Source: VMDH01 sp038108875 (GTDB taxonomy: Bacteria > Pseudomonadota > Gammaproteobacteria > Magnimaribacterales > D2472). Taken from it: a stretch of DNA of 64,000 nt. Below, one piece after another: positions 1 to 12,378 of this stretch (its first letter is position 1; the number at the start of each line of letters is the position of its first letter). The notes below the pieces were generated by a model that saw only the letters and a program-made list of their open reading frames with translations, ran no database searches and had not been told where the DNA came from. Made by a program: the position numbers and the translations under genes. The stretch covers positions 1 to 64,000 of the forward strand of contig JAYNII010000005.1 of the NCBI GenBank assembly GCA_038108875.1, in the 5' to 3' direction.

Positions 1-50
1 ACGGTCTCCAAAACCGTAGGTTGGGGGTTCAAGTCCCTCCTGGCCTGCCA
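1..50 (+). tRNA. trnW: tRNA-Trp (CCA anticodon), 3' part only
   Basis: The window opens inside a tRNA. The anticodon loop CTCCAAA lies at 6-12, giving anticodon CCA (8-10) for tryptophan. A T arm with GGTTCAAGTCC follows and the encoded 3' CCA is at 48-50. The acceptor 5' strand and D arm lie before the window. Position directly before secE is the normal gammaproteobacterial arrangement, often with tuf just upstream. Confidence 0.93.
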
Positions 51-72
51 AGTGAATTGGGAAAATAAAGAT

Positions 73-435
73 ATGTCCGCAGATAAAACTTCTAACATTC
101 TCAATCAAGCTAAATGGATAGTAGTGCTTGGTCTTTTTGCTTTAGCTGTCGTCGGGAATTCATATTATTCAGAAGTTGCTTTTTTATACAGAGTACTTGG
201 GGTCGTCGGGGTCATCTCACTGGCCCTTGTTGTTATGGCAACTACTACCTTTGGTAAATCTTCTTTAAAACTTATGTCAGAATCTAGAACTGAACTGAGA
301 AGAGTTGTTTGGCCAACTAGGGTAGAAACTACTCAAACTTTTTTGGTTGTATTTATTTCGATAGTCTTGCTTTGTTTATTTTTTTGGGGCCTTGAATCGC
401 TATTAAGCTGGCTGACTAAATTGGTGCTTGGTTAA
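73..435 (+). CDS. secE: Protein translocase subunit SecE
   Basis: Small inner-membrane subunit that clamps SecY in the SecYEG protein-export channel. The protein is about 120 residues with three predicted membrane segments (about 15-32, 40-60 and 90-110), the three-segment form typical of gammaproteobacteria. The conserved cytoplasmic stretch RRVVWPTRVET precedes the last segment. I chose ATG at 73; an in-frame GTG at 52 would add seven residues and start two bases after the tRNA, which is unlikely. It lies two bases before nusG, as in E. coli. SecY is encoded at 23417. Confidence 0.93.
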   Translation: MSADKTSNILNQAKWIVVLGLFALAVVGNSYYSEVAFLYRVLGVVGVISLALVVMATTTFGKSSLKLMSESRTELRRVVWPTRVETTQTFLVVFISIVLLCLFFWGLESLLSWLTKLVLG

Positions 436-437
436 TT

Positions 438-965
438 ATGGAATGGTATGTAATACAAGCCTACTCAGGCTTCGAGCAAAAAGTTAAAACTGCTATTGAG
501 GAGAGAATAAAACTTGCAAATTTAAATGATTCTTTCGGAGAAATTCTCATCCCAACTGAACAGGTTGTAGAACTCAAAAGTGGCAAAAAAAAGAAAACAG
601 AGCGAAAGTTTTTTCCTGGCTATATTCTAATTCAAATGGATCTTAATGAAGATACCTGGCAACTTGTTAAACATACACCCAGAGTCACCTCCTTCGTAGG
701 AGGAACAAATGAAAAACCTAAGCCAATCTCAGAGAATGATGTAAATAGTATCTTGAATCGAATTGAAGTGGGAGAAGAAGCTCCAAGACCTAAAACTCTT
801 TTTGAACCAGGTGAGGTTGTAAGAGTTTGCGACGGACCCTTCAATGATTTTAATGGTGTAGTCGAAGAAATAAATTATGAAAGAAATCAAGTCAAGGTCT
901 CTGTTCAAATACTTGGAAGATCAACACCTGTTCATCTAGATTTTATGCAAATTGAGAAAACATAA
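438..965 (+). CDS. nusG: Transcription termination/antitermination protein NusG
   Basis: Elongation factor that binds RNA polymerase and links it to Rho or to the ribosome through S10. The 175-residue protein starts with the NGN-domain signature [13 protein letters not shown], and a KOW domain covers about 123-150 ([18 protein letters not shown]). Its length is close to the usual 181. The stop codon overlaps the ATG of rplK by one base, so it is probably cotranscribed with secE and the L11 operon. Confidence 0.97.
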   Translation: MEWYVIQAYSGFEQKVKTAIEERIKLANLNDSFGEILIPTEQVVELKSGKKKKTERKFFPGYILIQMDLNEDTWQLVKHTPRVTSFVGGTNEKPKPISENDVNSILNRIEVGEEAPRPKTLFEPGEVVRVCDGPFNDFNGVVEEINYERNQVKVSVQILGRSTPVHLDFMQIEKT

Positions 966-1396
966 TGGCAAAGAAGAAAAAAATAGCAAAAATCCTTAAA
1001 CTTCAAGTACCTGCTGGAGCCGCTTCTCCTCAACCACCTGTTGGCCCTGCTCTGGGGCAAGCAGGGGTAAATATTATGGAATTCTGCAACGCATTTAATT
1101 CAGCTACTGCAGATAAAGAAAAAGGATTGCCTTTACCTATTGTTATAAATGTTTATGAAGATAAATCTTTTGATTTTCTTGTTAAATCACCTCCAGCCTC
1201 TGTCTTGATAAGAAAAGCACTAGGTCTTGCTAAAGGTAGTGCAGCACCCAATAAAGACAAAGTTGGGACCATTTCAAGAAAACAGTTAGAAGAAATTGCA
1301 GAAATTAAAAAACAAGACTTAAATGCAGACGATCTAGATCAGGCAGTGAAAATTATTATTGGAACTGCTAAGAGTATGGGAGTAGAGGTAAATTAA
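965..1396 (+). CDS. rplK: 50S ribosomal protein L11
   Basis: L11 binds the GTPase-associated region of 23S rRNA and is the stringent-response sensor site for RelA. At 143 residues it has the expected length, with the proline-rich N-terminal motif [22 protein letters not shown] region near residues 25-46 (only its key residues are given here: the PPVGPALG loop and the GVNI turn). Start and stop overlap nusG and rplA by one base each, leaving no intergenic leader for an L1-binding site. Confidence 0.98.
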   Translation: MAKKKKIAKILKLQVPAGAASPQPPVGPALGQAGVNIMEFCNAFNSATADKEKGLPLPIVINVYEDKSFDFLVKSPPASVLIRKALGLAKGSAAPNKDKVGTISRKQLEEIAEIKKQDLNADDLDQAVKIIIGTAKSMGVEVN

Positions 1397-2088
1397 TGGT
1401 TAAACTGACTAAGAAATTTAAGCTAATAAATAGTTCCGTAGACTTTGAAAAGGAGTATGAGCTAGATGAAGCATTGGTAGTTTTTGAAGAATTTAAGTCT
1501 CCCAAATTAACTGAATCTATTGATATAGCTCTAAAGTTAGGCATAGCTGCTGAAAAATCTGATCAAAATGTTAGAGGAGCCATAACACTTCCTCATTCTC
1601 TTGGAAAACAGGTTGTGGTTGCGGTCTTTGCAGATGGTGATAAAGCTTCTGCAGCCAAATCAGCTGGAGCTGATTTCGTTGGAATGGATGATTTAGCTGA
1701 TAAGTTTAAAAAAGAAGAAATATCTGTAGACGTTGTAATAGCAACTCAAGGGGCAATGAAGATAGTTGGTCAATTGGGGCAGATACTAGGCCCAAAGGGT
1801 CTTATGCCAAATCCCAAAACCGGAACAGTGACTGATAATGTTAAAGATGCTGTTAAAAATGCTAAATCTGGACAAGTCAGGTTTCGTAATGATAAAAATG
1901 GAATTATTCATGGAACTATTGGTAGAGTTGGATTTTCAAGTGATCAACTCTCAGATAATCTTAAAGTTTTAATTGATGAAGTAAGAAAACTTAAGCCTGC
2001 AAGTGCAAAAGGTGTTTATTTTAAATCAGCTCATCTGAGCAGCACTTTTGGACCAGGTTTAAAAATTAATCTTTCATCATTTGTATGA
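1396..2088 (+). CDS. rplA: 50S ribosomal protein L1
   Basis: L1 forms the mobile stalk that helps release the E-site tRNA, and in other bacteria it represses its own operon. The 230-residue protein is full length. The conserved [15 protein letters not shown] segment near residue 130 and the late [15 protein letters not shown] segment are visible. It follows rplK with a one-base overlap and ends just before a strong hairpin and the L10 leader. Confidence 0.98.
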   Translation: MVKLTKKFKLINSSVDFEKEYELDEALVVFEEFKSPKLTESIDIALKLGIAAEKSDQNVRGAITLPHSLGKQVVVAVFADGDKASAAKSAGADFVGMDDLADKFKKEEISVDVVIATQGAMKIVGQLGQILGPKGLMPNPKTGTVTDNVKDAVKNAKSGQVRFRNDKNGIIHGTIGRVGFSSDQLSDNLKVLIDEVRKLKPASAKGVYFKSAHLSSTFGPGLKINLSSFV

Positions 2089-2092
2089 TTTT

Positions 2093-2114
2093 GAGAGCTT
2101 GCTTGCAAGCTCTC
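2093..2114 (+). terminator. Hairpin between rplA and rplJ (attenuator or processing site)
   Basis: A perfect inverted repeat: GAGAGCTTGC at 2093-2102 pairs with GCAAGCTCTC at 2105-2114, giving up to 10 base pairs (about 9 with a realistic CTTG loop). It starts four bases after the rplA stop. The following bases (TGATTG) are not a T tract, so a full intrinsic terminator is doubtful. It could be a partial terminator or an RNase III-type processing hairpin separating L11-L1 from L10-L12. Confidence 0.55.
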
Positions 2115-2130
2115 TGATTGTTGCGTAATG

Positions 2131-2210
2131 CGCAGCCGTCAAAGACCGTAGGTGCGAAAGCTTAATTTCCTACGCAGGTGGTGAGCAAATTGCTTTGGCA
2201 GTTTGTCACC
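2131..2210 (+). promoter_or_regulatory. L10 leader (autoregulatory RNA for rplJ-rplL)
   Basis: The 155-base gap before rplJ contains the conserved core of the gammaproteobacterial L10 leader. CGTAGG (2147-2152) pairs with CCTACG (2169-2174) around an inner GCGAAAGC hairpin and the CTTAAT side. A second stem pairs about 2180-2189 with 2202-2210 with one bulged G. In E. coli the L10-(L12)4 complex binds the equivalent kink-turn RNA and blocks translation of rplJ. The similarity is recognised from memory of the E. coli leader; a covariance search would settle it. Confidence 0.8.
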
Positions 2211-2243
2211 TTAAGCCGAGAGGCATAAAAAAGGAGAATTGTT

Positions 2244-2774
2244 GTGGCATTAGCTAGAAACGATAAAGAAAGGATAGTTTCAGAAGTCAAAGAAGTTGCT
2301 TCCAAAGCATCTTCCTTAGTCATTTCTGATGCTAGAGGCTTAAAGGTTTCAGAATTAACTGAAATTAGAAGGAAAGGAAAGGATGCTGGGATTCATATTC
2401 AAGTAATTAAGAATTCCTTAGCAAAACTTGCTTTTGTTGGAACTGATTTTGGCTGTACAAATGATGTTCTTTTGGGCCCTTCACTTTTTGCTTTCTCTTT
2501 TGATGAGCCTGGAGCTGCTGCCAAGCTGCTCAAGACTTATGCTAAAAACTATGAAGCTCTTCAGATAAAAGCTCTTTCTGTTGAAGGCAAGCTTTTAACT
2601 GCTGATCAAGTAGATATTTTAGCCAATTTACCATCAAGAGATGAAGCATACAGCTTAATAGCAAATGTACTGCAAGCACCTATTACTAAGTTTGCAACCC
2701 TCTTAAATGAGGTTCCAAGTAAATTAGCTAGGGTGTTAGCGGCAGTTCGAGACAAAAAACAGGCAATTGCCTAA
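2244..2774 (+). CDS. rplJ: 50S ribosomal protein L10
   Basis: L10 is the base of the ribosomal stalk that carries L7/L12 dimers. The protein is 176 residues, near the usual 165-175, and starts [17 protein letters not shown]. The start is GTG at 2244, set by a clear AAGGAG Shine-Dalgarno at 2231-2236. The preceding leader is the place where L10 would repress it. It lies 14 bases before rplL, with which it forms a stalk operon. Confidence 0.97.
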   Translation: MALARNDKERIVSEVKEVASKASSLVISDARGLKVSELTEIRRKGKDAGIHIQVIKNSLAKLAFVGTDFGCTNDVLLGPSLFAFSFDEPGAAAKLLKTYAKNYEALQIKALSVEGKLLTADQVDILANLPSRDEAYSLIANVLQAPITKFATLLNEVPSKLARVLAAVRDKKQAIA

Positions 2775-2788
2775 TCAAGGAGAAAAAA

Positions 2789-3175
2789 ATGGCAACAAGT
2801 AAAGAAGATATTTTAAAAGCTATAGAGGAGATGACTGTCATGGATCTTGTGGATCTTATTTCAGCTATCGAAGAAAAATTTGGTGTAACAGCCGCAGCAG
2901 CAGTTGCTGCAGCTCCTGCTTCTGCAGCAGGCGGCGGAGAAGCGCAAGACGCTGCTGATGAGAAAGATGAATTTGATCTAGTTCTCACAGCTGCTGGCGA
3001 CCAAAAAGTTAGTGTCATTAAGGCTGTTAGAGGAATCACTGGTCTTGGTTTAAAAGAAGCCAAGGATCTTGTTGATGGTGCTCCAAGCACTGTTAAAGCT
3101 GGAATGAAAAAAGATGATGCTGCAAAGGCCCTTGCCCAATTAACTGAGGCAGGAGCAACAGCAGAACTGAAGTAA
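2789..3175 (+). CDS. rplL: 50S ribosomal protein L7/L12
   Basis: Multi-copy stalk protein that recruits translational GTPases. The 128-residue protein shows an N-terminal dimerisation domain (about 1-33), an Ala/Gly-rich hinge (about 35-52) and the C-terminal factor-binding domain with [16 protein letters not shown] (about 85-100). An AAGGAG site (2777-2782) precedes the ATG. Only 37 bases separate it from rpoB and I see no clear attenuator there. Confidence 0.98.
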   Translation: MATSKEDILKAIEEMTVMDLVDLISAIEEKFGVTAAAAVAAAPASAAGGGEAQDAADEKDEFDLVLTAAGDQKVSVIKAVRGITGLGLKEAKDLVDGAPSTVKAGMKKDDAAKALAQLTEAGATAELK

Positions 3176-3212
3176 ATTTATCTTAAAAGAAAACCAATAA
3201 ATAGAGCAGCAT

Positions 3213-6200
3213 ATGGCATATAGTTATACAGAGAAAAAGAGGATCAGAAAGAATTTTGGGCGTCTTCCAAAAATTATGGAGCTCCCAAATCTAATAGAAA
3301 CTCAACTTGATTCTTATAAGGCATTTCTTCAGCGTGATGTTGAAGCCTCAAAGAGAAAAGTTCAGGGTCTTGAAGAAGTCTTTCAGGGATTATTTCCTAT
3401 AACCTCTGCTTCTGGAAATGCTGCTCTAGAATATGTTGGTTATGAGCTCGGAACCAATACATATACTGTCCAAGAATGCCTAGTGCAGGGCTTGACCTAC
3501 TCGGTGCCTCTAAGAATTACTGTTAGATTAGTAATCTATGATAGAGAGACCAATTTTGAGAAAGTCAAAGATGTAAAAGAGGGAGAAGTTTTCATGGGAG
3601 AAGTTCCCTTAATGACAGATGATGGCTCTTTTATAATTAATGGAACCGAGAGGGTAGTTGTAAATCAACTTCACAGATCACCAGGAGTTTTCTTTGATCA
3701 TGATAAAGGTAAAACACACTCCTCTGGAAAAGTTCTATACTCTGCTAGGATTATACCTTATAGAGGTTCTTGGCTAGACTTTGAATTTGACGCTAAAGAT
3801 ATTCTTTATTGTCGAATAGATAGAAGAAGAAAAATTCCTGCCACAATCCTGCTTAGAGCATTAGACATGACAACAGAAGAAATACTTTCGTCTTTCTTTG
3901 AAGTCGATTCCTATGAAATAAATACAGAAACTGTTATAGCTGAAATTATTCCTTCAAGACTCCGAGGAGAAACACTGCCTGTTGATTTAATTGTTAACAA
4001 AAGAGTGCTAGTTGAGGCTAACAAGAGAATTACAGCTAGGCATGTAAGAGAACTTGAATCATTAAAAATTAAAAAATTAGAATTTGCCAAAGAATTTATA
4101 TACGGAAAGATATTAGCACACGATGTTATAGATCTAGAGACAGGCGAAGTTTTATATTCTGCTAATGATTATATAGATGAAAAAGTTCTTAAAGCTCTCG
4201 TATCTAAGGGTATATCCCAAATTAAATGTATTTACATAAATGATCTAGAAAAGGGTCCTTATATTGCCAATACGCTTCATGCTGACCCAACCACTAATAG
4301 AATGGAAGCCTTAGTAGAAATCTACAGAATGATGAGACCTGGAGAGCCCCCTACAAGAGATTCAGCAGAACAACTTTTTAATAATTTATTTTTTAACCTT
4401 GAAAGATACGACTTATCTGATGTAGGCAGAATGAAATTTAATAGAAGATTAAAGATTGAAAGCACCAAGGAAACACCAGGGGTTTTAGATCTTGCAGATA
4501 TTATTTCTGTTATGCAGGGAATCATTCATATAAGAGATGGGCATGACATAGTTGATGACATAGATCACCTTGGAAATAGGAGAGTTCGATCTGTTGGTGA
4601 GATGACTGCAAATCAATTTAGAGTTGGTCTTATTAGAGTTGAAAGAGCCGTAAGAGAGAGACTTAGTATGGCTGAAGCAGACGAACTTGGTCCCCAAGAC
4701 TTAATAAATGCTAAACCAGTTTCAGCTGCGATCAAAGAATTCTTTGGCTCAAGCCAACTGTCACAGTTTATGGATCAAAATAACCCCCTTTCTGAGATTA
4801 CTCACAAGCGAAGAGTTTCCGCGCTAGGTCCGGGGGGTCTTACTAGAGAAAGAGCTGGCTTTGAGGTTAGGGATGTACATCCAACACACTACGGTAGGCT
4901 GTGTCCTATTGAAACTCCAGAGGGACCAAATATTGGCCTCATAAACTCATTTGCATGTTATGCGAGAACAAATAATTTTGGGTTTATTGAAACTCCTTAC
5001 AGAAAGGTTGTAGGTGGAAAAGTTACTGAAGAAATAGTGTATCTCTCTGCTATTGATGAAGGAGAGCATGTGATCGCTCAAGCTAATGCTCCACTGAATA
5101 AAAACAATACTTTTGCTGATGAACTAGTTCCAGTTCGAACAAAAGGAGATTCAACTTTGATGTCACCAGACAGAATTGATCTCATGGATGTTGCACCTCA
5201 ACAGGTTGTTTCTGTTGCTGCATCACTTATACCTTTTTTAGAACATGATGATGCTAACAGAGCTTTAATGGGTTCGAATATGCAACGTCAGGCTGTTCCG
5301 GTATTGCGTCCAGAAAAACCGCTTGTAGGCACGGGCTTCGAAACAGTTGTTGCAAGGGATTCTGGTGTATGCGTTGTTGCCAAACATAACGGGGTCGTTG
5401 AAAGTGTTGATGCTGCAAGAATAGTGGTAAGGGTTACAGAAAAAAACACAGCCGAACCAGTAAATATCTATAATCTTATTAAATACACAAGGTCTAATCA
5501 GAATACTTGTATAAATCAAAGACCACTGGTTTCTGTTGGAGATAAAGTTAAGGCAGGGGATATCTTAGCTGATGGACCCTCTGTTGATAATGGAGAGTTG
5601 GCACTTGGTCAAAACATCAGGATTGCATTTATGCCATGGCATGGATACAACTTTGAGGATTCAATCTTGCTTTCTGAAAAGGTTGCTCGCGAAGATAGGT
5701 TTACATCTATTCACATACAAGAACTGACATGTATTGCTAGAGATACAAAACTGGGATCAGAAGAAATAACTGCCGATATTCCAAATGTAGGAGAAGGGTC
5801 TTTAGGTAAACTTGATGAATGCGGAATAGTATATGTTGGCGCAGAAGTAAATGCTGGTGATATTTTAGTTGGTAAAATTACTCCCAAGGGAGAAACTCAA
5901 CTATCACCAGAGGAGAAGTTGCTTAGAGCCATTTTTGGAGAAAAAGCTTCAGATGTTAAAGATACCTCACTCAGAGTTCCATCAAGCACCAACGGGACTG
6001 TTATTGGTGTAGAAGTTTTTACAAGGGACGGCGTCGATAAAGACTCAAGAACTCTAGATATTGAAGAAGAGCATCTCGAGGATGCGAAGAAAGACATGAA
6101 CGACGAGATTAAGATTGTTCATGAAGCTACAAAACTAAGACTTATAGATCTTATAAAAGGCAACGAAGTTGCTACAAGTAAATCTTTAAAGAAAGGAAAG

Positions 6201-7277
6201 GTTTCTGCTGATGCACTTAATGATCTATCTGTAGTAGATCTTCTTGGAATTCGAACAAAATCTGATGACGTAAATAAAGATATTGAAAGAATTGAGAAAG
6301 CGCTTAAGTCAAATCTTAAATTTATAACTGAAAGATTTGAAGAGAAGAAAAAGAAAATAACAAGAGGCCATGATCTTGCACCTGGCGTAATTAAAATTGT
6401 AAAAGTTTTCTTGGCTGTTAAAAGAAGAATTCAGCCTGGGGATAAAATGGCTGGAAGGCATGGTAATAAAGGTGTTATATCTGAAATCGTTCCAGTAGAG
6501 GACATGCCTTATGATGAATTGGGAAATCCAGTTGATATAGTTCTTAACCCTCTTGGTGTCCCGTCAAGGATGAATGTTGGCCAGGTTCTAGAAACACATA
6601 TGGGTGCTGCTGCAAAAGGGATTGGTAAAAAAATTGACGAACTCATTCGAGCAAAAGCGAAAGCAGATGAACTTAGAAAGTTTTTAGACCAGGTCTATAA
6701 TAGTAAGGCTTCCATTAAGGAAGATCTTGAATCCCTTTCAAATCAAGAAATTCTTAATTTAGCTAATAATCTAAGAGAAGGATTACCAATTGCTACGCCG
6801 GTATTCGATGGGGCAAAGGAAGAAGAAATTAAACATCTTTTAAAGTTCTCTGGGGCAGACGAATCTGGACAGATTACCCTATTTGATGGCAGAACCGGAA
6901 AACAATTTGAGAGACCAGTTACTGTTGGTTATATGTATATGCTCAAACTTAATCATTTAGTCGACGATAAAATGCATGCCCGTTCAACAGGATCATACAG
7001 TCTAGTAACCCAGCAACCTTTGGGTGGTAAAGCCCAATTTGGCGGTCAAAGATTTGGCGAAATGGAAGTATGGGCTCTTGAGGCATATGGTGCTGCTTAT
7101 ACATTGCAAGAAATGTTAACTGTGAAATCAGATGATGTGCCTGGAAGAACCAGTATGTATAAAAATATTGTAGATGGTAATTTTGCGATGGATGCAAGCG
7201 TACCTGAATCATTTAATGTGCTAAGTAAAGAAATTAAATCCCTTGGCATTAACATCGACTTAAATAAAGATAATTAG
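3213..7277 (+). CDS. rpoB: DNA-directed RNA polymerase subunit beta
   Basis: Second-largest RNA polymerase subunit, forming one pincer and part of the active centre. The length of 1354 residues matches the proteobacterial beta subunit (E. coli 1342), with no frameshift. Visible landmarks are [17 protein letters not shown] near 560-577, just after the rifampicin-binding region, and [15 protein letters not shown] near 1072-1086 at the catalytic face. It is followed nine bases later by rpoC. Confidence 0.99.
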   Translation: MAYSYTEKKRIRKNFGRLPKIMELPNLIETQLDSYKAFLQRDVEASKRKVQGLEEVFQGLFPITSASGNAALEYVGYELGTNTYTVQECLVQGLTYSVPLRITVRLVIYDRETNFEKVKDVKEGEVFMGEVPLMTDDGSFIINGTERVVVNQLHRSPGVFFDHDKGKTHSSGKVLYSARIIPYRGSWLDFEFDAKDILYCRIDRRRKIPATILLRALDMTTEEILSSFFEVDSYEINTETVIAEIIPSRLRGETLPVDLIVNKRVLVEANKRITARHVRELESLKIKKLEFAKEFIYGKILAHDVIDLETGEVLYSANDYIDEKVLKALVSKGISQIKCIYINDLEKGPYIANTLHADPTTNRMEALVEIYRMMRPGEPPTRDSAEQLFNNLFFNLERYDLSDVGRMKFNRRLKIESTKETPGVLDLADIISVMQGIIHIRDGHDIVDDIDHLGNRRVRSVGEMTANQFRVGLIRVERAVRERLSMAEADELGPQDLINAKPVSAAIKEFFGSSQLSQFMDQNNPLSEITHKRRVSALGPGGLTRERAGFEVRDVHPTHYGRLCPIETPEGPNIGLINSFACYARTNNFGFIETPYRKVVGGKVTEEIVYLSAIDEGEHVIAQANAPLNKNNTFADELVPVRTKGDSTLMSPDRIDLMDVAPQQVVSVAASLIPFLEHDDANRALMGSNMQRQAVPVLRPEKPLVGTGFETVVARDSGVCVVAKHNGVVESVDAARIVVRVTEKNTAEPVNIYNLIKYTRSNQNTCINQRPLVSVGDKVKAGDILADGPSVDNGELALGQNIRIAFMPWHGYNFEDSILLSEKVAREDRFTSIHIQELTCIARDTKLGSEEITADIPNVGEGSLGKLDECGIVYVGAEVNAGDILVGKITPKGETQLSPEEKLLRAIFGEKASDVKDTSLRVPSSTNGTVIGVEVFTRDGVDKDSRTLDIEEEHLEDAKKDMNDEIKIVHEATKLRLIDLIKGNEVATSKSLKKGKVSADALNDLSVVDLLGIRTKSDDVNKDIERIEKALKSNLKFITERFEEKKKKITRGHDLAPGVIKIVKVFLAVKRRIQPGDKMAGRHGNKGVISEIVPVEDMPYDELGNPVDIVLNPLGVPSRMNVGQVLETHMGAAAKGIGKKIDELIRAKAKADELRKFLDQVYNSKASIKEDLESLSNQEILNLANNLREGLPIATPVFDGAKEEEIKHLLKFSGADESGQITLFDGRTGKQFERPVTVGYMYMLKLNHLVDDKMHARSTGSYSLVTQQPLGGKAQFGGQRFGEMEVWALEAYGAAYTLQEMLTVKSDDVPGRTSMYKNIVDGNFAMDASVPESFNVLSKEIKSLGINIDLNKDN

Positions 7278-7286
7278 GAGCCCTGA

Positions 7287-10200
7287 TTGAAAGACTTAGT
7301 TTATTCATTGAAATCCAATAAGGATGATTTTTCCTCAATTTCCGCTGGCTTAGCATCTCCGCAGATGGTCAGATCTTGGTCTTTTGGAGAAGTAAAGAAG
7401 CCAGAGACTATTAACTATAGAACTTTCAAACCAGAAAGAGATGGCCTTTTCTGCGCAAAGATATTTGGTCCAGTTAAAGATTACGAATGTGTTTGTGGAA
7501 AGTATAAGCGCATGAAGCATAGAGGGGTTGTCTGTGAGAAGTGTGGTGTGGAAGTTACGCTTGCTAAAGTTAGAAGAGAAAGAATGGGACACATTGAGTT
7601 GGCTGCTCCTGTGGCGCACATATGGTTCCTAAAATCTTTACCTTCTAGAATTGGATTGCTTTTAGATCTTACTCTAAGAGAAATTGAAAGAGTTCTATAT
7701 TTTGAAAGCTATATTGTTACTGACCCAGGCTTAACTGATTTGGAGAGGTGCCAAATACTTACTGAAGAAGAGTTCATAGATGCATTCGATCAATTTGGCG
7801 ATGAATTTGTTGCTGAAATGGGAGCAGAAGCTATTCAAAAACTATTAACAGAGATTGATCTAGATGAAGAAATAAGAGTGATTAGAGAAGAAGTTCCAGA
7901 AACAAATTCTGAAACGAAACTAAAAAAACTCTCCAAAAGATTAAAATTATTAGAAGCATTTAAAGAATCTGGAAATAAACCTGAGTGGATGATCATGAAT
8001 GTACTTCCAGTGTTACCGCCAGATCTTCGCCCATTGGTTCCTCTTGAAGGAGGAAGATTTGCTACTTCAGATCTAAACGATCTTTATAGAAGAGTAATTA
8101 ATAGAAATAACAGATTAAAAAGACTTTTAGAGCTTAGCGCACCAGAAATAATTGTAAGAAACGAAAAAAGAATGCTTCAAGAGAGTGTGGACGCGTTGCT
8201 TGATAATGGTCGAAGAGGAAGAGTTATAACTGGAACAAATAAGAGACCTCTAAAATCTTTAGCAGATATGATTAAGGGTAAAGCAGGCAGATTTAGGCAA
8301 AATCTCCTTGGCAAAAGGGTTGACTATTCAGGTCGTTCAGTAATAGTTGCAGGACCAAATCTTAAGCTCCATCAGTGTGGATTGCCTAAGAAAATGGCGT
8401 TAGAGCTATTCAAACCTTTCGTATACGGAAGACTTGAGCAAAAAGAACTTGCAACGACTATTAAAGCTGCAAAAAAACTTGTTGAAAGAGAAACTCCTGA
8501 AGTTTGGGAGATTCTTGAGGAAGTTATCAGAGAACATCCAGTGCTATTGAATAGGGCCCCAACTTTACACAGATTAGGTATACAAGCTTTTGAACCGATC
8601 CTCATTGAGGGTAAGGCTATCCAACTGCATCCTCTAGTATGTGTTGCTTACAATGCAGACTTTGATGGAGATCAAATGGCAGTCCATGTTCCATTGACTC
8701 TAGAAGCGCAGCTCGAAGCTCGGGCATTAATGATGTCAACTAATAATATCTTATCTCCTGCAAATGGTGCACCTATAATTAATCCATCTCAAGATGTTGT
8801 GCTTGGTCTTTACTATATGACGAGAGATAGAGTCAACGCTAAAGGAGAAGGAAGAATCTTTTCAAATCCTGACGAAGTTCTTAGGGCATATGAAACTGAA
8901 ACTATTGATCTCCAGGCAGCAGTTAAAGTTCGTATAGTTAATGCAGATAAGGGAAGTTTTATTGAAGATACAACAGTTGGAAGAGTTTTAGTTTGGAGAA
9001 TAACTCCTACTGAAGTTGGTTTTGATAAAGTAAATAGGACTCTTGATAAAAAGGCTATAACAAGCTTAATTGATATTTCATATAGAAAAGCGGGTCTTAA
9101 GAAAACAGTTATTTTTGCTGATCAACTTATGTATCTTGGTTTTGATTTCTCTACTCGTTCTGGCTCTTCAATTGGAGTTGATGATTTTGTTATACCTGAT
9201 GAAAAACACTCGATAATTGAAGCTGCTGAAAAAGAAGTTAAGCAAATCGAATCTCAGTTTTCAAACGGCCTTGTCACTCAAGGCGAAAGGTATAACAAGG
9301 TAGTTGATATATGGTCAAGAGCTAATGAAAAAGTAGCAAAAGCCATGATGAGTAAAATTTCTGTAGATAAGGTAATTGACAAAGATGGAAATGAAGTCCA
9401 ACAACCATCATTCAATTCGGTCTTTATTTATGCTGATTCTGGAGCAAGAGGTTCCCCTGCTCAGATCAGACAGTTATCGGGTATGCGGGGCTTAATGTCA
9501 AAACCAGATGGTTCTATCATCGAAACACCTATAACTGCTAATTTCAGAGAAGGATTATCTGTACTCCAGTACTTTATTTCAACTCATGGTGCTAGGAAGG
9601 GATTAGCTGATACTGCTCTTAAGACTGCAAACTCAGGATACCTAACAAGAAGGCTATGTGACGTTGCTATGGATAGTGTTGTTGTGGAGGAAGATTGTGG
9701 AACAGAAAATCATATTTCACTTTCTCCTATTATTGAGGGAGGCGACATCATTCAACCTCTAACAGAGAGAATTTTAGGAAGAGTTCTTGCAAAAGATCTT
9801 ACAAATGCGGAAGGCGAATTAATATTGCCAGCAGGTCACATGGTTAATGAAGAATCTATTGGTCTGATTGAAAAACTAAACATATCTGAGCTTGGGGTAA
9901 GATCACCTATGACTTGCGATGCAGCATACGGTGTTTGCTCAAAATGTTATGGAAGAGATTTAGCTCGTGGCCACCAAGTTCATAAAGGTGAAGCAGTTGG
10001 CGTGGTTGCAGCCCAATCAATTGGTGAACCAGGAACTCAGCTAACAATGAGAACCTTCCATATTGGTGGAGCAGCATCAAGCTCATCTGAAGATAATGCA
10101 GTAGTAGTTAGCAATGCTGGATTAGTTGAATTTTCGGAAGATATGAGGACTGTAACTAATAAGGATAAGTTAGAAGTTGTTGTTTCAAGAAATACTTTAG

Positions 10201-11468
10201 TTCTTTTGCATGATGATCAAGGCAGGCTTGTTGAAAAACATAAGATTCCATATGGATCAACTCTTTATGTGACCAATCATGCTTCTGTGAAAGCTGGTGA
10301 ACGTATTGCTTCTTGGGATCCCTATACTCGACCAATTATCTCTGAAGTTGATGGCAAGATATCTTTTTCAGATGTTATAGATGGGGTAACAGTTAGATCA
10401 AAAGCAGATGAGTTAACTGGTCTCAGTAGTATTGAGATTATTGATGTTTCTGAGAGACCTTCAGCTGGTAAAGACCTTGTTCCAACTCTTTCAATTGTTG
10501 ATGATAAAGGTAAACCTGTTACTGTGGGAGATAAGAAAACACAAGCCGTATACTCAATACCTGCAAAAGCATTGGTTAACATTAATGATGGCTCTAAAAT
10601 TACTGCTGGTGAAGTATTAGCAAGAATCCCTCTTGAAGGATCAAAAACCAAAGATATTACTGGGGGCTTACCAAGAGTTGCAGATTTATTTGAAGCTAGA
10701 AAACCAAAAGATGCAGCTGTTTTAGCTGAAGCATCAGGTATTATTTCTTTTGGAAAGGAAACCAAAGGCAAGATTAGATTGGTAATCACTCCTGAGGGTG
10801 CCTCTAAAAAGTCTCAAAACATAGAAATGTTAATACCCAAGCATAGAACTCTTACAGTTTTTGAGGGTGAAAGTGTTCAAAAAGGAGATATTATTTCCGA
10901 TGGCCCATTAAGTCCTCATGACATACTTAGACTAAGAGGCATACCAGAATTAACTAATTTTATTGTTAATGAGATCCAAGATGTTTATAGGCTTCAAGGC
11001 GTTTCAATCAATGATAAGCACATTGAAACTATTTTGAGACAGATGCTTAGAAAGGCTTTAATTCTTGATGGTGGAGATACCAAATTTATTCAAGGCGATC
11101 AAGTAGAATATTCAGATCTCGTTCAAGAGAATCTAAAGGCTGAAGCAAGCGGCAAAAATCCTGCTACTTTTGAAAGAGTGTTATTGGGGATAACCAAGGC
11201 ATCTCTTACAACAAATTCTTTTATATCGGCGGCATCATTCCAGGAAACTACCAGAGTATTAACAGAGGCTTCCGTGACTGGAAAAGTAGATCAACTGCGT
11301 GGATTAAAAGAAAATGTAGTTGTAGGAAGGCTTATTCCTGCAGGCACAGGTCTTGAGTATCACAACAAAATGAGACAAGACAGGGCATCAGGCTATGAAG
11401 ATTCAATGTTAACTGCTGATGAAATCGAAGCAGCATTAAGACAAGAGTTACAGGAATCGGAAGAATAA
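7287..11468 (+). CDS. rpoC: DNA-directed RNA polymerase subunit beta'
   Basis: Largest RNA polymerase subunit, with the catalytic Mg site. The 1393-residue protein has the N-terminal zinc ribbon (CVCGK..CEKCG, about 70-88), the catalytic NADFDGDQM motif near 456-464 and the second zinc site with [11 protein letters not shown] near 876-890. The start is TTG at 7287 after an AGGAG at 7276-7280; it gives [11 protein letters not shown], which matches the conserved MKDL beginning of the family, so the rare start is well supported. Confidence 0.98.
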   Translation: MKDLVYSLKSNKDDFSSISAGLASPQMVRSWSFGEVKKPETINYRTFKPERDGLFCAKIFGPVKDYECVCGKYKRMKHRGVVCEKCGVEVTLAKVRRERMGHIELAAPVAHIWFLKSLPSRIGLLLDLTLREIERVLYFESYIVTDPGLTDLERCQILTEEEFIDAFDQFGDEFVAEMGAEAIQKLLTEIDLDEEIRVIREEVPETNSETKLKKLSKRLKLLEAFKESGNKPEWMIMNVLPVLPPDLRPLVPLEGGRFATSDLNDLYRRVINRNNRLKRLLELSAPEIIVRNEKRMLQESVDALLDNGRRGRVITGTNKRPLKSLADMIKGKAGRFRQNLLGKRVDYSGRSVIVAGPNLKLHQCGLPKKMALELFKPFVYGRLEQKELATTIKAAKKLVERETPEVWEILEEVIREHPVLLNRAPTLHRLGIQAFEPILIEGKAIQLHPLVCVAYNADFDGDQMAVHVPLTLEAQLEARALMMSTNNILSPANGAPIINPSQDVVLGLYYMTRDRVNAKGEGRIFSNPDEVLRAYETETIDLQAAVKVRIVNADKGSFIEDTTVGRVLVWRITPTEVGFDKVNRTLDKKAITSLIDISYRKAGLKKTVIFADQLMYLGFDFSTRSGSSIGVDDFVIPDEKHSIIEAAEKEVKQIESQFSNGLVTQGERYNKVVDIWSRANEKVAKAMMSKISVDKVIDKDGNEVQQPSFNSVFIYADSGARGSPAQIRQLSGMRGLMSKPDGSIIETPITANFREGLSVLQYFISTHGARKGLADTALKTANSGYLTRRLCDVAMDSVVVEEDCGTENHISLSPIIEGGDIIQPLTERILGRVLAKDLTNAEGELILPAGHMVNEESIGLIEKLNISELGVRSPMTCDAAYGVCSKCYGRDLARGHQVHKGEAVGVVAAQSIGEPGTQLTMRTFHIGGAASSSSEDNAVVVSNAGLVEFSEDMRTVTNKDKLEVVVSRNTLVLLHDDQGRLVEKHKIPYGSTLYVTNHASVKAGERIASWDPYTRPIISEVDGKISFSDVIDGVTVRSKADELTGLSSIEIIDVSERPSAGKDLVPTLSIVDDKGKPVTVGDKKTQAVYSIPAKALVNINDGSKITAGEVLARIPLEGSKTKDITGGLPRVADLFEARKPKDAAVLAEASGIISFGKETKGKIRLVITPEGASKKSQNIEMLIPKHRTLTVFEGESVQKGDIISDGPLSPHDILRLRGIPELTNFIVNEIQDVYRLQGVSINDKHIETILRQMLRKALILDGGDTKFIQGDQVEYSDLVQENLKAEASGKNPATFERVLLGITKASLTTNSFISAASFQETTRVLTEASVTGKVDQLRGLKENVVVGRLIPAGTGLEYHNKMRQDRASGYEDSMLTADEIEAALRQELQESEE

Positions 11469-11470
11469 TG

Positions 11471-11499
11471 TTGACCAATATACAACTCATATATACAAT
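11471..11499 (+). promoter_or_regulatory. Sigma70-type promoter of the str operon (rpsL)
   Basis: TTGACC (11471-11476), a 17-base spacer and TACAAT (11494-11499). Both hexamers match the consensus at five of six positions. It begins two bases after the rpoC stop. A start site near 11506 would leave a leader of only about 11 bases with no Shine-Dalgarno before the rpsL ATG at 11517. Confidence 0.78.
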
Positions 11500-11516
11500 C
11501 GCGGCTACTAAATAGT

Positions 11517-11891
11517 ATGGCTACAGTTAATCAATTAATTAGAAAACCTAGAAAACCAAAATCTAGAAAAACTGATGTACCAGCATTGGTTAATTCTCCT
11601 CAAAAAAGAGGAGTCTGTACGCGTGTATATACCACTACACCAAAAAAACCAAATTCTGCACTTAGAAAAGTCTGCAGAGTTAGGCTTACATCTGGTTTTG
11701 AAGTAACTTCTTACATAGGTGGCGAAGGGCATAATCTTCAAGAGCATTCAGTTGTTTTAATAAGAGGCGGTAGGGTAAAAGATCTTCCTGGAGTTAGATA
11801 TCATACCGTTAGAGGGGCTTTAGATACCTCTGGAGTGGCAAATAGAAAGCAAAGAAGATCCAAATATGGAGCCAAAAAAGGTAAAAAATAA
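11517..11891 (+). CDS. rpsL: 30S ribosomal protein S12
   Basis: Decoding-centre protein that controls tRNA selection accuracy. The 124-residue sequence is full length. The two loops where streptomycin-resistance changes arise in other bacteria are present in wild-type form: [12 protein letters not shown] and [13 protein letters not shown]. It lies behind a strong promoter and overlaps rpsG by one base. There is therefore no rpsL-rpsG spacer where S7 could bind its own mRNA as in E. coli. Confidence 0.98.
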   Translation: MATVNQLIRKPRKPKSRKTDVPALVNSPQKRGVCTRVYTTTPKKPNSALRKVCRVRLTSGFEVTSYIGGEGHNLQEHSVVLIRGGRVKDLPGVRYHTVRGALDTSGVANRKQRRSKYGAKKGKK

Positions 11892-12361
11892 TGCCAAGAA
11901 GAAGAAGTCCTGAAAAAAGAAAGGTTTTACCTGATCCAAAGTTTAAAGATTTGATTGTTGCTAAGTTCATGAATCACATCATGAAAGACGGTAAAAAGTC
12001 TGTTGCCGAAACAATTGTTTACGGAGCTTTTGAAAGAATTGATCAAAAGATGAAAAAAGATCCAATAGAGATATTTAAGAAAGCTTTAGACTCAGTAGGT
12101 CCAGTTGTTGAAGTAAAGTCAAGAAGAGTTGGTGGTGCAACATATCAAGTACCAGTCGAAGTTAGGCCAGCAAGAAGACAGGCTTTAGCTATGAGATGGT
12201 TAGTAGATGCTGCAAGAAAGAGATCTGAAAAATCTATGCCATTAAGACTGGCTGGAGAGTTATCGGATGCATCTGAGGGCAAAGGTTCAGCCATCAAAAA
12301 GAGAGAAGACGTTCATAAAATGGCAGAAGCTAATAAAGCATTTTCTCACTTCAGATTTTAA
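11891..12361 (+). CDS. rpsG: 30S ribosomal protein S7
   Basis: Primary binding protein that nucleates assembly of the 30S head. The 156-residue sequence begins [18 protein letters not shown] and contains the conserved [16 protein letters not shown] segment near residue 80, all of normal length. It overlaps rpsL by one base and is followed by fusA 17 bases later. No Shine-Dalgarno is visible in that short gap. Confidence 0.98.
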   Translation: MPRRRSPEKRKVLPDPKFKDLIVAKFMNHIMKDGKKSVAETIVYGAFERIDQKMKKDPIEIFKKALDSVGPVVEVKSRRVGGATYQVPVEVRPARRQALAMRWLVDAARKRSEKSMPLRLAGELSDASEGKGSAIKKREDVHKMAEANKAFSHFRF

Positions 12362-12378
12362 AATAATTTTTAATCATT

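Noticed and set aside
2728..3090. 120-residue Ala/Ser-rich frame antisense to rplL
   Set aside because: Produced by the alanine-rich hinge codons of L7/L12 on the other strand.
10322..10789. 155-residue reading frame antisense to rpoC
   Set aside because: It lies wholly inside the coding sequence of rpoC, has no ribosome site or family resemblance, and its composition mirrors the codon pattern of the sense gene.
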